Source: an uncultured Bacteroidales bacterium (GTDB taxonomy: Bacteria > Bacteroidota > Bacteroidia > Bacteroidales > FEN-979). From it: 64,000 nucleotides of DNA. The stretch lies in assembly GCA_903877385.1 (NCBI GenBank), contig CAIRDP010000019.1, forward strand, positions 102,988 through 166,987, written 5' to 3'. The translations under genes and the position numbers were made by a program. Shown in pieces: positions 8,369-16,849 of this stretch. The notes under the pieces are model-generated. The model searched no databases. It worked only from the letters and a program-made list of their open reading frames with translations, and was not told where the DNA came from. The stretch's first letter is position 1, and every line of letters starts with the position of its first letter.

Positions 8369-10712
8369 GGTTGAAATGGAAATTAAATGTCACAGATGGG
8401 ATAATGCCGAAGAGGTATACCTTTTCGGCGTAGGTAGTGTTTGGATCAATGTTGTCCTGCACGAAATTCACCGACCATGTATTATGCCGGTCGTAGGCGT
8501 TGTATACCGAAAAGTTCAGGTCCCAGGTAAATTTTCTCTTCGGCTTTTGCTTTGACGAAAATGTAACGGCCAGGTCGAGCCGGTGGTAATCCTGGTAACG
8601 GTAAGCATTTCTTTCGGAATAAATGGGAATTACCTTCCCTGCTATGGTTGCCCTTCCCGTGGGGAAGGTCACCGGGGCCCCGGTTGCATAGACCCAGTTG
8701 GCCGATATATTCCATCGTTTTGCCACCTGTACATTGATAACAACGCTGATATTGTTGGGTTTATCGTATGGTGCCGGATAGGGGCTGGCCGATATATCGG
8801 GGATCAGGCGGAAAGACCTGGAATAAGTATAACTGACCCATCCGCTAACGATCTTTTCGTTAAGCCTTACCAGGAATTCAAGCCCGTATGAATATCCTCT
8901 TCCGGTTCGTACCTGGCCTTCCAGCGTATCGACCAGCAAAAGCTGTGCGAAATTCTTGAAATCGATGACATTCTGCATCCATTTGTAATAGGCCTCTACT
9001 GAGGTTTCAATGGTATTATGCCTGAAGTTCCTGAAATAACCCACTGCAACCTGGTCGCCGATCTGGGGCTTGATATTGGGGCTCGCAGGGAACCATATAT
9101 CAAGAGGTGTCCCTGCCGATGAATTTTGTGCAAGCTGAAGGTACTGGTAGGTACGTGCATAGCTTGCCTTGACCGATGATTTTTCATTGAACTGGTACAT
9201 CAGCCCTATCCTTGGTTCAATACCGCCATATGTATTGTAAACGACCGCTGATTTGTATACCGACGAATCGATAGCCACATGGTTGGGAGTATAATTGTAA
9301 ACGGTTCCGGGGCCTATATTCTGGAAAAGGGAGAGCCTGAGGCCGTAAGTTGCAGTAAAGTGTTGCCCGATCTTTTGCTCATTGCTGGCATAGATGCCTG
9401 ATTCCAGGCTGTAATTCTTCGGCACCTGGATTGATGTAAACACGGTTTCACTCCCGGTACCGCTGGCTGTTCCTGGATTGATCATATGATAAGTAACAGC
9501 CGCACCAAGGTGAAGGGTGTTGTTGGTGTTGAGGTACCATGCAAAATCGCCTTTCATCCCGAGATCCTTGAGACTGGCGTTCCATTGGAATGAATTTGTA
9601 TTTCCGTCAGGCGTTCCCAAAACATACCGGTAATCGCTGTATACCGTGGTGAAATTGAAGAACAGTTTTTTCGAGAATACATGGTTCCAACGGAAGGTCC
9701 CTGTTCCGTTGCCCCAGTTCATCTTTGAAAACTGGTTGCTGAAAACGTCCCTGCCGAAATAGCCGGACAGGAATACCGTGTTGTTGTCGTTTATAACATA
9801 ATTGATCTTTGCATTGATGTCGTAAAAATACAGCCGGTTGTTCTGCAGCGCCTTGTTGGACGAAAGCGGCAGAAAAAGGTCCGCATAGGTTCGCCTTGCC
9901 GATACAATGAATGAGCAGCGTTCTTTCTTGATCGGCCCTTCTATCGTGAGCCTGCTGGCAATGATCCCTATACCTCCGTTTACTTCGAATTTCTTGGAAT
10001 CGCCTTCGTCCATCCTCACGTCCAGCACCGATGAAAGCTTTCCCCCGTAATTGGCAGGGATATCACCTTTATATAATTTTACATCTTTGACTGCATCGTT
10101 ATTAAATACCGAGAAAAATCCCATGAGGTGGGAGGCATTGTATACAGTAGCTTCATCCAGCAAAATCAGATTCTGGTCGGGAGCCCCTCCGCGTACGCTG
10201 TATCCACTCGATCCTTCACTTACGCTCTGAACCCCGGGCAGTAGCTGTATTGCCTTGATCACGTCGACTTCACCCATCAGCATCGGGATCTTCTGGATGG
10301 TCTTGATGTCCATTTTGAATACGCTCATCTCGGGCTTGGCTACGTTCTGATCGGATTTTTCGCTGATCACCACCACTTCCTGCAGTTCCTTCTGCTCTGT
10401 CTCCAGTTCCACTTTCAGACTGATATCCTTGTCAAGGGTGACAGCCCTGCTTGATGAGGCATAACCGATAAAAGTAAATGATAAAGTATATTGACCTGGT
10501 ACCATGGTGAGCGAAAACCTGCCATACTGATCCGTGGTTGTACCTGTCTTGAGTTCCTGTATGAACACCGTAGCCCCCACAAGGGATTCACCGTCGCTTT
10601 TGTCGGTCACCTTTCCTGTAACGGAAAATTTTTTGTGAGTGTCGGGCAGGGAATAACCGGAGAAGGCCATCAGCAGACAAAAAAGAAAAACAATGGTGGC
10701 AGGGAATCTCAT
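8361..10712 (-). CDS. TonB-dependent receptor with N-terminal carboxypeptidase-like domain
   Basis: This 783-residue outer-membrane receptor has a signal peptide (1-22, ending FSGYSLP), a carboxypeptidase-regulatory-like domain (about 30-115: TGKVTDKSDGESLVGATVFI), a plug domain (about 125-235, with LLPGVQSVSEGSSGYSVRGG and ILLDEATVYNASHLMGFF) and a 22-strand-type barrel ending in Phe-rich strands (SVTFNFHFNHE). It belongs to the DUF4249-linked group, not the SusC group, and no SusD gene is near. It follows tsaC by 12 bp. The substrate cannot be inferred. Confidence 0.93.
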   Translation of the reverse strand: MRFPATIVFLFCLLMAFSGYSLPDTHKKFSVTGKVTDKSDGESLVGATVFIQELKTGTTTDQYGRFSLTMVPGQYTLSFTFIGYASSSRAVTLDKDISLKVELETEQKELQEVVVISEKSDQNVAKPEMSVFKMDIKTIQKIPMLMGEVDVIKAIQLLPGVQSVSEGSSGYSVRGGAPDQNLILLDEATVYNASHLMGFFSVFNNDAVKDVKLYKGDIPANYGGKLSSVLDVRMDEGDSKKFEVNGGIGIIASRLTIEGPIKKERCSFIVSARRTYADLFLPLSSNKALQNNRLYFYDINAKINYVINDNNTVFLSGYFGRDVFSNQFSKMNWGNGTGTFRWNHVFSKKLFFNFTTVYSDYRYVLGTPDGNTNSFQWNASLKDLGMKGDFAWYLNTNNTLHLGAAVTYHMINPGTASGTGSETVFTSIQVPKNYSLESGIYASNEQKIGQHFTATYGLRLSLFQNIGPGTVYNYTPNHVAIDSSVYKSAVVYNTYGGIEPRIGLMYQFNEKSSVKASYARTYQYLQLAQNSSAGTPLDIWFPASPNIKPQIGDQVAVGYFRNFRHNTIETSVEAYYKWMQNVIDFKNFAQLLLVDTLEGQVRTGRGYSYGLEFLVRLNEKIVSGWVSYTYSRSFRLIPDISASPYPAPYDKPNNISVVINVQVAKRWNISANWVYATGAPVTFPTGRATIAGKVIPIYSERNAYRYQDYHRLDLAVTFSSKQKPKRKFTWDLNFSVYNAYDRHNTWSVNFVQDNIDPNTTYAEKVYLFGIIPSVTFNFHFNHE

Positions 10713-10724
10713 GAAGTTGTGAAA

Positions 10725-11303
10725 TTATGGTCTGATAACGTTGAATTCCCCGTTATCGTATATTTTGATCATGCGTGAGGCTCTTGAAGGCGTAAGTGTA
10801 TCGTGGTTAATGCCAACGGTATAATCGACCTGCCTGATTATTGCGGGGTTGATATCACTGAATGCATGAGGACTATCTTTCCCCGACAGGTTTGCGGAAG
10901 TTGAGACAATGGGTTTGCCGAATTCCTTTACCAGTTCCCTGCAGAATTCGTGATCGGGTATGCGAATTGCAATTGAGCCATCCTCTCCAAGCAGGTTATG
11001 GGCAAGGTTTTTGCCTTTGGGGTATATGATGGTAAGCGGGGTGGTGATGTTTTTGAGCAGGTCCCAGGTGATCAGGGGGATATGCTCAACATAGATCGGC
11101 AGTTTTTTGGGGCTGTCGAGCAAAACGATCTGGCTTTTACTCCCGATGCGCTTCTTGATCCTGTAAATCCTGCTTACAGCTTCGGGGCGTGTGGCATCAC
11201 AGCCAATACCCCAGATCGTGTCGGTGGGGTACAGGATTATGCCTCCTGAATTCAAGATGTTAAGGCACGCAATAACTTCCCGCTTGAGGACTTCGCTTAT
11301 CAT
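10725..11303 (-). CDS. tsaC: L-threonylcarbamoyladenylate synthase (YrdC/Sua5 family)
   Basis: The enzyme makes threonylcarbamoyl-AMP from Thr, bicarbonate and ATP for the t6A37 modification of ANN-decoding tRNAs. At 192 residues it is a stand-alone YrdC domain, without the Sua5 C-terminal domain. Motifs are GGIILYPTDTIWGIGCDA (19-36), IYRIKKR, the substrate-site strand SIAIRIPDHEFCR, and the hallmark PIVSTSANLSGKDSP. It sits between a family 9 glycosyltransferase gene (31 bp) and the TonB receptor gene (12 bp), with no functional link evident. Confidence 0.93.
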   Translation of the reverse strand: MISEVLKREVIACLNILNSGGIILYPTDTIWGIGCDATRPEAVSRIYRIKKRIGSKSQIVLLDSPKKLPIYVEHIPLITWDLLKNITTPLTIIYPKGKNLAHNLLGEDGSIAIRIPDHEFCRELVKEFGKPIVSTSANLSGKDSPHAFSDINPAIIRQVDYTVGINHDTLTPSRASRMIKIYDNGEFNVIRP

Positions 11304-11334
11304 TTAACAGGTGGATAATAAAGTACAAAAATAC

Positions 11335-12372
11335 CTACAATTTTTGAATTTTGGCCGGGATTGGTTCAAATTGATCAGGGCTGATCGTATTTGCACAGTC
11401 GAAATGTTGCAGGGGGCATTCCTTTTTGCCATGCAGTCCGCAGGGGCGGCATGCCAGTTGTTTGGACGTTTGTATGATCCATTTCTTTTCGGAAAGAGGG
11501 CCGAAACCGAATTCGGGAACCGTACTGCAGTAAACCACTGATACAGGGGCGTTTACCGATGATGCCAGGTGCATGGGAGCCGAGTCATTGGTGTAATTCA
11601 TCACTGCATCTTTCATAAGTGCTGCAGATTCAAGGAAACTAAGTTCCCCGGCAAGGTTTGATAGTTTGTCCCTGCCCGCCAGGGATATGATCTCTTCACA
11701 CAGCCGGGCATCAGCCGCGGAGCCTAAAAGGTATATATGAACCGCGGGGGGCAGGGTGTGTACCAGCTCCACCCATTTCTTCGCAGGGTACTGCTTTGTA
11801 AACCATAATGAAGCCGGGGAAATGCTCACGTAGGGTCCCGGTTTAAATGCGGCCACCCTGGCTTCATCCGAAGCCGAAGGGTAAAGCCTGGGCCTGGACA
11901 GGCTGCCGGATTCTTTCGCCCTCTGCCCCGCTGTTATGGCTGGACTGATCAGTGAGATGTTCCTTTCAACCTCGTGTATGCCTTTCCCGATATGATGGTC
12001 GACGCGTCTGCTGAAAAGAAATGAAAAGGGGTTCTTGCTGAAGCCCGTGGTGGCTGCTGCCCCTGAAAAACCGGTAAGCAAGCCTGTAAGGGCAAACCTC
12101 TGGATGTTGACAATGAGATCGTATTTTGTTTTCCTTACATCAATGAGGATCCTGAGGAAATCCTTTAATTTTCTTGATTTATCCCAAACGATGATACGGT
12201 TCAGGAAGGGATGCTCCTTAAATAAACCCTCCATCCCTTTTTTTACAAGTAAGTCTATTTCTGCGGATGGGTAAGCGTGGTGTAAGCCTTCGGGCACCGG
12301 CGTGGCGAGTATCACATCACCTATCGAAGCCGTCTGGATTATCAGTATCCTTTTCAAGTGACTAGGCTGCAT
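11335..12372 (-). CDS. Glycosyltransferase family 9 (heptosyltransferase-like)
   Basis: The 345-residue protein has the two-Rossmann GT-B layout of ADP-heptose:LPS heptosyltransferases. The N-terminal acceptor side reads RILIIQTASIGDVILATPV. The C-terminal donor side has the family's conserved YTNDSAPMHLASSVNAPV, followed by the Gly-Pro stretch FGFGPLSEK, and a Cys-rich end (ACRPCGLHGKKECPLQHFDC). It probably acts on the inner-membrane face in lipopolysaccharide core assembly. It follows dapD after a 41-bp gap holding a TGTACAT palindrome array. Confidence 0.9.
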   Translation of the reverse strand: MQPSHLKRILIIQTASIGDVILATPVPEGLHHAYPSAEIDLLVKKGMEGLFKEHPFLNRIIVWDKSRKLKDFLRILIDVRKTKYDLIVNIQRFALTGLLTGFSGAAATTGFSKNPFSFLFSRRVDHHIGKGIHEVERNISLISPAITAGQRAKESGSLSRPRLYPSASDEARVAAFKPGPYVSISPASLWFTKQYPAKKWVELVHTLPPAVHIYLLGSAADARLCEEIISLAGRDKLSNLAGELSFLESAALMKDAVMNYTNDSAPMHLASSVNAPVSVVYCSTVPEFGFGPLSEKKWIIQTSKQLACRPCGLHGKKECPLQHFDCANTISPDQFEPIPAKIQKL

Positions 12373-12380
12373 CTTTTAAT

Positions 12381-12409
12381 TTGTACATGATACATGGTAC
12401 ATTGTACAT
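12381..12409. repeat. TGTACAT/ATACATGG palindromic word array
   Basis: A 29-bp stretch between dapD and the family 9 glycosyltransferase is made of TGTACATG, ATACATGG and TACATTGTACAT words and is largely self-complementary (TTGTACATGATAC against GGTACATTGTACA). A close relative occurs at 41489-41520. It is non-coding and could form a stem in the dapD-glycosyltransferase transcript. Confidence 0.8.
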
Positions 12410-12413
12410 CATT

Positions 12414-13232
12414 TCAGGCACTCACATTATAATCCCGTAGCGCCTGGTTCAGTGAGGTCTTCAGGTCGGTGGAGGCTTTGCGCTTCCCGATGATCAAAGC
12501 ACAACTTACCTGGAATTTGCCGGCCGGGAAAGTTTTTTCGAAACTTCCGGGGATAACGACAGAACGAGGAGGTACCAGGCCCTTGTATTCCACAGCCTGG
12601 CTGCCCGAAACATCGATGATGCGGGTCGACGAAGTTAAAACAACATTGGCACCTAGAACAGCTTCTTCGCCTACCCTCACGCCTTCTACAATAATACACC
12701 TGGAACCAACAAAACAACCGTCGCCTATGATCACAGGAGCAGCCTGAACAGGTTCAAGCACTCCTCCTATCCCGACCCCGCCGCTGAGGTGAACATTCTT
12801 CCCGATCTGGGCGCAGGAGCCCACAGTGGCCCAGGTGTCGACCATGCTGCCATGATCAATGTAGGCTCCTATATTAATATAACACGGCATGAGGATTACA
12901 CCCTCGGCAATATAAGCTCCATACCTTGCTACAGCATGGGGCACAACCCTTACTCCAAGGGTTTTATATCCTTTTTTCAGGGGTATTTTATCGTAAAATT
13001 CAAGAGGGCCGGCTTCCATGACCGTCATCTTCTGTATAGGGAAATAAAGGAGGACGGCTTTTTTAACCCATTCGTTAATGATCCATCCTTCCATCACAGG
13101 CTCTGCAATACGTAAGCTCCCCTTGTCGAGAAGGCGGATCACTTCCCGTATTACTTTCTGGGTTTCAGGCCTGCCCAGAAGTTCCCTGTTGTCCCAGGCA
13201 GACTCAATAAACGAACGAAACTGATCTGACAT
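12414..13232 (-). CDS. dapD: 2,3,4,5-tetrahydropyridine-2,6-dicarboxylate N-succinyltransferase
   Basis: DapD transfers succinyl from succinyl-CoA to tetrahydrodipicolinate in the succinylase branch of lysine and diaminopimelate synthesis. The 272 residues match the family. After an alpha N-terminal domain, residues about 100-215 form the left-handed beta-helix, with hexapeptide turns IAEGVILMPCYINIGAYID and GSMVDTWATVGSCAQIGKN. The end shows PPRSVVIPGSFEK. Its own -7 box lies 21 bp upstream, divergent from ruvX, so dapD likely heads the minus-strand run that continues through the glycosyltransferase and tsaC. Confidence 0.97.
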   Translation of the reverse strand: MSDQFRSFIESAWDNRELLGRPETQKVIREVIRLLDKGSLRIAEPVMEGWIINEWVKKAVLLYFPIQKMTVMEAGPLEFYDKIPLKKGYKTLGVRVVPHAVARYGAYIAEGVILMPCYINIGAYIDHGSMVDTWATVGSCAQIGKNVHLSGGVGIGGVLEPVQAAPVIIGDGCFVGSRCIIVEGVRVGEEAVLGANVVLTSSTRIIDVSGSQAVEYKGLVPPRSVVIPGSFEKTFPAGKFQVSCALIIGKRKASTDLKTSLNQALRDYNVSA

Positions 13233-13252
13233 GTTAAGCCATTATTGGGATT

Positions 13253-13260
13253 CAAATGTA
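13253..13260 (-). promoter_or_regulatory. Bacteroidota -7 box for dapD
   Basis: The minus strand reads TACATTTG, an exact match to the TAnnTTTG consensus, 20 bases before the dapD ATG. A TTG lies 15 bases further upstream, closer than the usual 19-21, so the -33 box is uncertain. The predicted leader is about 14 nt. Confidence 0.55.
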
Positions 13261-13337
13261 CGAAATATATTCTTGCAATGCTTCAGGTATGAAGGATGCG
13301 GTATACGGCATGCATAAAAGGCTTTTGAAAAATTTCT

Positions 13338-13345
13338 TATCTTTG
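13338..13345 (+). promoter_or_regulatory. Bacteroidota -7 box for ruvX
   Basis: TATCTTTG matches TAnnTTTG exactly and lies 15 bases before the chosen ruvX ATG. The only nearby TTTG (13324) is too close to be a standard -33 box. Its position argues that the upstream ATG at 13256 of the open frame is not used. Confidence 0.55.
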
Positions 13346-13360
13346 CAAAAGGGAAAAGAT

Positions 13361-13798
13361 ATGGGTCGGATTCTGGCAATCGATTATGGTCAAAAGCGCA
13401 CAGGGCTGGCAGTTTCTGATGAACTCAAACTGATCGCTACGGCTCTCGGAACTGTGCCTACCATGGAAGTCATGCCGTATCTAAAACACTATATTTCGGA
13501 AAACTCAGTGGAATGTTTTGTCGTGGGAGAGCCTAAACAGATGGATAATTCGCCTTCCCAATCGGCCCGTTTTATTGAACCTTTTGTAAAACAGCTGATG
13601 AAGGCTTTCCCCGGTACAAGGCTTGAAAGGATGGATGAAAGGTTTACATCGCTCATCGCCTCGAGGGCCATACTTGAATCGGGCCTGAAGAAGATGGCCC
13701 GCCGGGATAAAAGCCTTGTCGATACCGTGAGCGCTACACTGATACTGCAGTCTTTCATGGAATCGGAAAGAATTAAAAAAGAACAGAAAAATTCATGA
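13361..13798 (+). CDS. ruvX: YqgF/RuvX-family Holliday junction resolvase homologue
   Basis: The frame opens at 13256, but the start at 13361 (145 residues) gives the family N-terminus MGRILAIDYGQKRTGLAVSD, with the first catalytic Asp in an RNase H-like fold. Further motifs are FVVGEPKQMDNSPSQSA, RLERMDERFTSL and the terminal acidic DKSLVDTVSATLIL. This family is linked to 16S rRNA 5' processing (YqgF) or junction resolution; which applies here is not decidable. It overlaps def by 4 bp (ATGA). Confidence 0.94.
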   Translation: MGRILAIDYGQKRTGLAVSDELKLIATALGTVPTMEVMPYLKHYISENSVECFVVGEPKQMDNSPSQSARFIEPFVKQLMKAFPGTRLERMDERFTSLIASRAILESGLKKMARRDKSLVDTVSATLILQSFMESERIKKEQKNS

Positions 13799-14367
13799 TA
13801 TTACCTGTTTTATCATACGGACACCCGGTTCTGAAAAAGAAGGCCCTGAACGTCGATCCTGATTACCCGGATCTTCAGCAGTTCATCAGCGATCTCTGGG
13901 AGACCATGTACCAGGCCGATGGCGTTGGCCTGGCAGCTCCCCAGGTGAACCGCTCGATCCGCATTTTTGCAATCGATGCCCAGGCTTTTGTCAAAGATCA
14001 TCCTGAAGCCGAGGGCTTTAAAAAGCTGTTCATCAATGCCGAAATTTATCATGAAGAAGGCGAGGAATGGATGTTCAACGAGGGTTGCCTTAGCTTCCCC
14101 GGGATGCGGGAGGATATTTTACGCAAGCCTGAAATCCGGATCAGCTGGGTTGATGAAGACTTCAGGCCACATGATGAGAAATTTGAGGGAATACTTGCCC
14201 GTATCATTCAGCATGAGTATGACCATATTGAAGGTATACTGATGGTCGACAGGATAAATTCCCTGAAGCGCGTCCTCCTGAACAGGAGGCTTAACGATAT
14301 TACCAAAGGAAATGTTGATGCTTCCTATAAAATGCTCTTCCCCCTGCTTAAAAAAAGAAAGAAATAA
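13795..14367 (+). CDS. def: Peptide deformylase
   Basis: The enzyme removes the formyl group from the initiator Met of nascent proteins. All three PDF motifs are present in the 190 residues: GVGLAAPQ (43-50), EGCLS (96-100) and QHEYDH (139-144). Metal ligands are Cys98, His140 and His144, and Glu141 is the catalytic residue. The ATG overlaps the ruvX stop, so the two are cotranslated. The length is slightly above the common 170-185 because of a Lys-rich tail ending LLKKRKK. Confidence 0.97.
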   Translation: MILPVLSYGHPVLKKKALNVDPDYPDLQQFISDLWETMYQADGVGLAAPQVNRSIRIFAIDAQAFVKDHPEAEGFKKLFINAEIYHEEGEEWMFNEGCLSFPGMREDILRKPEIRISWVDEDFRPHDEKFEGILARIIQHEYDHIEGILMVDRINSLKRVLLNRRLNDITKGNVDASYKMLFPLLKKRKK

Positions 14368-14375
14368 AGAACCCT

Positions 14376-14942
14376 ATGAAAGTAAAAATCTTTTTATTGC
14401 CGATGGTTCTCCTCGGGCTGTTCTCCTGCGGTCCTTCAAGGAATAAGGATGTGGCCAGGATACATTCTATTGAAACCCGGCTGTTCTCGCCTAAATCGAC
14501 CTCCCTCGACAAGGAGGCCGCCGACAGCCTCCTTACACTGTATTCGGCCTTCATTAAGAATTTTCCAGCCGACTCCAATACGCAAAGATATATTTTCAAG
14601 GCCGGTAACCTTTATATGAACATGGGCAAGGGTAAACAGGCTATTGAAATGTTCGACCAGTACAGGGCCAGTTATCCCAACAACCCCCGATCGGCTCTCT
14701 GCCTGTTCTTTACTGCTTATATATATGAGAACATTTTAAAGAACCTTGACAAGGCCCAGGAATCGTATATACTGTTCATTGAAAAGTATCCCCGGCATGA
14801 TTTTGCCGATGATGCCCAGATGGCTTTGAATAACCTCGGTAAAACTCCCGATCAGATGGTTAAGGAGTTTGAAATGAAAAAGAAAGCCGACAGCGCCAGG
14901 GTGGCTGATTCACTGAAGAAAACAGGGAGGAAGAAAAAATAA
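14376..14942 (+). CDS. TPR-type lipoprotein
   Basis: The 188-residue lipoprotein has a lipobox LFSC (Cys18). Residues 45-150 contain about three helical-hairpin repeats of tetratricopeptide type (AGNLYMNMGKGKQAIEMFDQ, then KAQESYILFIEKYPRHDFAD), similar in style to YbgF or BamD, and a charged tail ending KKTGRKKK. It starts 8 bp after def and is probably cotranscribed. It ends 3 bp before the convergent cdaA stop. A role as an envelope scaffold is plausible; a specific function is not recognisable. Confidence 0.8.
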   Translation: MKVKIFLLPMVLLGLFSCGPSRNKDVARIHSIETRLFSPKSTSLDKEAADSLLTLYSAFIKNFPADSNTQRYIFKAGNLYMNMGKGKQAIEMFDQYRASYPNNPRSALCLFFTAYIYENILKNLDKAQESYILFIEKYPRHDFADDAQMALNNLGKTPDQMVKEFEMKKKADSARVADSLKKTGRKKK

Positions 14943-14945
14943 TCC

Positions 14946-15743
14946 TTAGTTGCTGAAGGTTTTTACCAGGTATTCCGATAATTCTGCAGGACTCACCTTT
15001 TCTACCAGTTTCCCGTCAATACTGTACGAAATTGTTCCCCTTTCTTCTGAGACTACGATTGCTATGGCATCCGATTTCTCGGTGAGGCCAATGGCAGCCC
15101 TGTGCCTCAGCCCGTACCATGAGGGGATTGTACTTAGTTTTGAAACCGGCAGAATGCAGCGCGCGGCTTTTATGGTGTCGCCCGATATCACCACAGCCCC
15201 GTCGTGAAGCGGGCTGTTCTTGAAAAATATGGTTTCGAGAATGAGTTCCGATACCCTGGAATCGATGATCTGCCCGGTTTCGACGAAAGCCCCGAGCTGG
15301 CTTTCCCTTGCAATAACGATCAGTGCGCCTGTCCTGGCCTCAGCCATCTTCTGGCAAGCCATAACGATGCCATCAATCACCTCGAGAAAAGGGTCGCTTA
15401 CTTTGAACTTCCAGAAAAGGAACCTTCGGTTGCGGCGACGGATGAGACGGGTATTCCCCAGCATCAGCAGGAACTGCCGTATCTCAGGCTGGAAAACAAC
15501 AACCAATGCGATTACCCCAACGCTTATGAACTGCCCCAATATCTCGCTCAGGAGCTGCATCTGGAATGCCTTGACCACCTTCCAGATGAGGTAAACCGCT
15601 ATGATGCCTATGAAGATCCTGATACCGGCTGTTCCTTTTACGAGGTTATATATTTCGAACAGTAAAACAGCAAAAAGGATGATATCGACCAGGTCGACTA
15701 TTCTTAAATTGAACAAACCGCTGATGAACAAAAACTGGGACAT
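14946..15743 (-). CDS. cdaA: Diadenylate cyclase (CdaA/DacA)
   Basis: CdaA condenses two ATP into the second messenger c-di-AMP at the inner membrane. The 265 residues contain three N-terminal membrane helices (about 16-33, 38-60, 70-87) and a DAC domain. The catalytic DGA lies at 181-183 (SPLHDGAVV) and RHR at 213-215 (YGLRHRAAIG). It lacks the DNA-binding part of DisA. It follows folP by 18 bp, an arrangement I recall from other Bacteroidota. No c-di-AMP phosphodiesterase is seen in the window. Confidence 0.95.
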   Translation of the reverse strand: MSQFLFISGLFNLRIVDLVDIILFAVLLFEIYNLVKGTAGIRIFIGIIAVYLIWKVVKAFQMQLLSEILGQFISVGVIALVVVFQPEIRQFLLMLGNTRLIRRRNRRFLFWKFKVSDPFLEVIDGIVMACQKMAEARTGALIVIARESQLGAFVETGQIIDSRVSELILETIFFKNSPLHDGAVVISGDTIKAARCILPVSKLSTIPSWYGLRHRAAIGLTEKSDAIAIVVSEERGTISYSIDGKLVEKVSPAELSEYLVKTFSN

Positions 15744-15761
15744 TATTCTGTTTGTTTATAA

Positions 15762-16601
15762 TTAAAGTGAACTCTTTTTCAGGGTTTCAAGAAGGCGTAC
15801 CGCTTCCACCGCCTCTTTTACATCATGGGCCCTCATGATCAGGGCTCCTTTCATCAAGGCGACCGTTTGCAGTACGATGGTCCCGGTAAGGGCATCTTCG
15901 GGCCCGCTGCCAAGTGCTTTGTAAATCATTGATTTTCTCGAGAGGCCTGCCAGGACAGGTGTGTTGAGCGACTGAAGGGTCTCCAGGCCCGAAAGCAGGC
16001 GGTAGTTGTGCTCAATGGTTTTCCCGAAACCGAATCCGGGGTCGATGATGATATCCTGTATGCCTTTCGCCTTAGCCCCGGCAATCTGTTTTTCGAAAAA
16101 GTAAGTGATCTCAGCGAGGATGTCTGAGTAGGTAGGATTGGCCTGCATGTTATGCGGGTCGCCTTTCATATGCATGATGATATACGGCACCCCGAGGGAG
16201 GCTATAACATCCAACATCCCACCCTGCTCAAACCTTCCCCCGTAAATGTCGTTGATCATGTCGGCCCCGTTTTCGACTGAGGCCCTTGCAACAAGGGGAC
16301 GGAAAGTATCGACCGACAGTATGGCTGATGGGAAACTATGGCGGATGGCTTTGAGCGAAGGGAGAATCCTTTCCAGTTCACCGGTCTGGCAAACTTCGGC
16401 GGCCCCCGGCCGTGTTGACACAGCCCCGATGTCGATGATTTTAGCTCCCTGCCCCAGCATGATCTCAACCTGCCTGAGCTGGTCGGCAACCGAGAAGTAT
16501 CGCCCCCCATCGAAAAAGGAATCTGGTGTGATGTTCAATATGCCCATGACTGCCGGTACCGACAGGTCTAAAGGTTTGCCGTTGCAACTGAGCCTGAACA
16601 T
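15762..16601 (-). CDS. folP: Dihydropteroate synthase
   Basis: FolP joins 4-aminobenzoate to hydroxymethyl-dihydropterin diphosphate in folate synthesis and is the sulfonamide target. The 279-residue TIM barrel shows MGILNITPDSFFDGGRY (19-35), IIDIGAVSTRPGA, the pterin-site ADMINDIYGG, IIMHMKG, and IIDPGFGFGKTIEHN. The ATG at 16601 has a -7 box only 9 bases upstream, so the transcript may be almost leaderless. It is the first gene of folP-cdaA. Confidence 0.96.
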   Translation of the reverse strand: MFRLSCNGKPLDLSVPAVMGILNITPDSFFDGGRYFSVADQLRQVEIMLGQGAKIIDIGAVSTRPGAAEVCQTGELERILPSLKAIRHSFPSAILSVDTFRPLVARASVENGADMINDIYGGRFEQGGMLDVIASLGVPYIIMHMKGDPHNMQANPTYSDILAEITYFFEKQIAGAKAKGIQDIIIDPGFGFGKTIEHNYRLLSGLETLQSLNTPVLAGLSRKSMIYKALGSGPEDALTGTIVLQTVALMKGALIMRAHDVKEAVEAVRLLETLKKSSL

Positions 16602-16609
16602 GTTTTTTG

Positions 16610-16617
16610 CAAAGGTA
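16610..16617 (-). promoter_or_regulatory. Bacteroidota -7 box for folP
   Basis: The minus strand reads TACCTTTG, an exact TAnnTTTG match, immediately upstream of folP. No TTG is seen at the expected -33 distance. If used, transcription would begin within a few bases of the start codon. Confidence 0.55.
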
Positions 16618-16639
16618 GTAAAACAGGAGAACGGAGAGG

Positions 16640-16663
16640 GTAGCGAAATATCGAAATAGCGAA
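16640..16663. repeat. Short octanucleotide array (GTAGCGAA type)
   Basis: Three contiguous 8-bp units, GTAGCGAA, ATATCGAA and ATAGCGAA, share the word of the pyrK-pyrD array at 1634-1689. They lie upstream of folP in a 248-bp divergent intergenic region. Confidence 0.8.
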
Positions 16664-16777
16664 AAGCAATTCATTGTCCGATATTCAATACACTCGTTGT
16701 TAGCTTTTTTTCATAATTCACCTTTGCCTTAATTCAATACTTTCGCCATTTTTTCGTACTTTAGGCCTCACAAACCA

Positions 16778-16830
16778 GCCGTCCTCAGGCAGGCTCTTTC
16801 GCAAGAGCGGGAACTGCCGGGGGCAGCGGC
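16778..16830 (+). promoter_or_regulatory. Three-tier hairpin leader ahead of the DUF1599 operon
   Basis: On the plus strand this 53-nt element can fold into stacked stems: GCCG (16778) with CGGC (16827), TCCTC with GGGGG, GGCAG with CTGCC, and GCTCTT with AAGAGC closed by a TCGC loop. One-sided bulges are GGGAA and CAG. It ends 19 bases before the DUF1599 ATG. A weak TACTTTAG at 16757 could be its -7 box. I do not recognise it as a known riboswitch class. It may be a cis-regulatory leader or a stem-loop repeat. Confidence 0.45.
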
Positions 16831-16849
16831 AAAATTCATCAGCATACAC

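Noticed and set aside
8361..10712. SusC/SusD polysaccharide uptake pair
   Set aside because: The partner gene is DUF4249, not SusD, and the receptor lacks the SusC-specific layout.
15204..15665. 153-codon frame antisense to cdaA
   Set aside because: cdaA is complete with catalytic DGA and RHR; the opposite frame has no start context or protein-like pattern.
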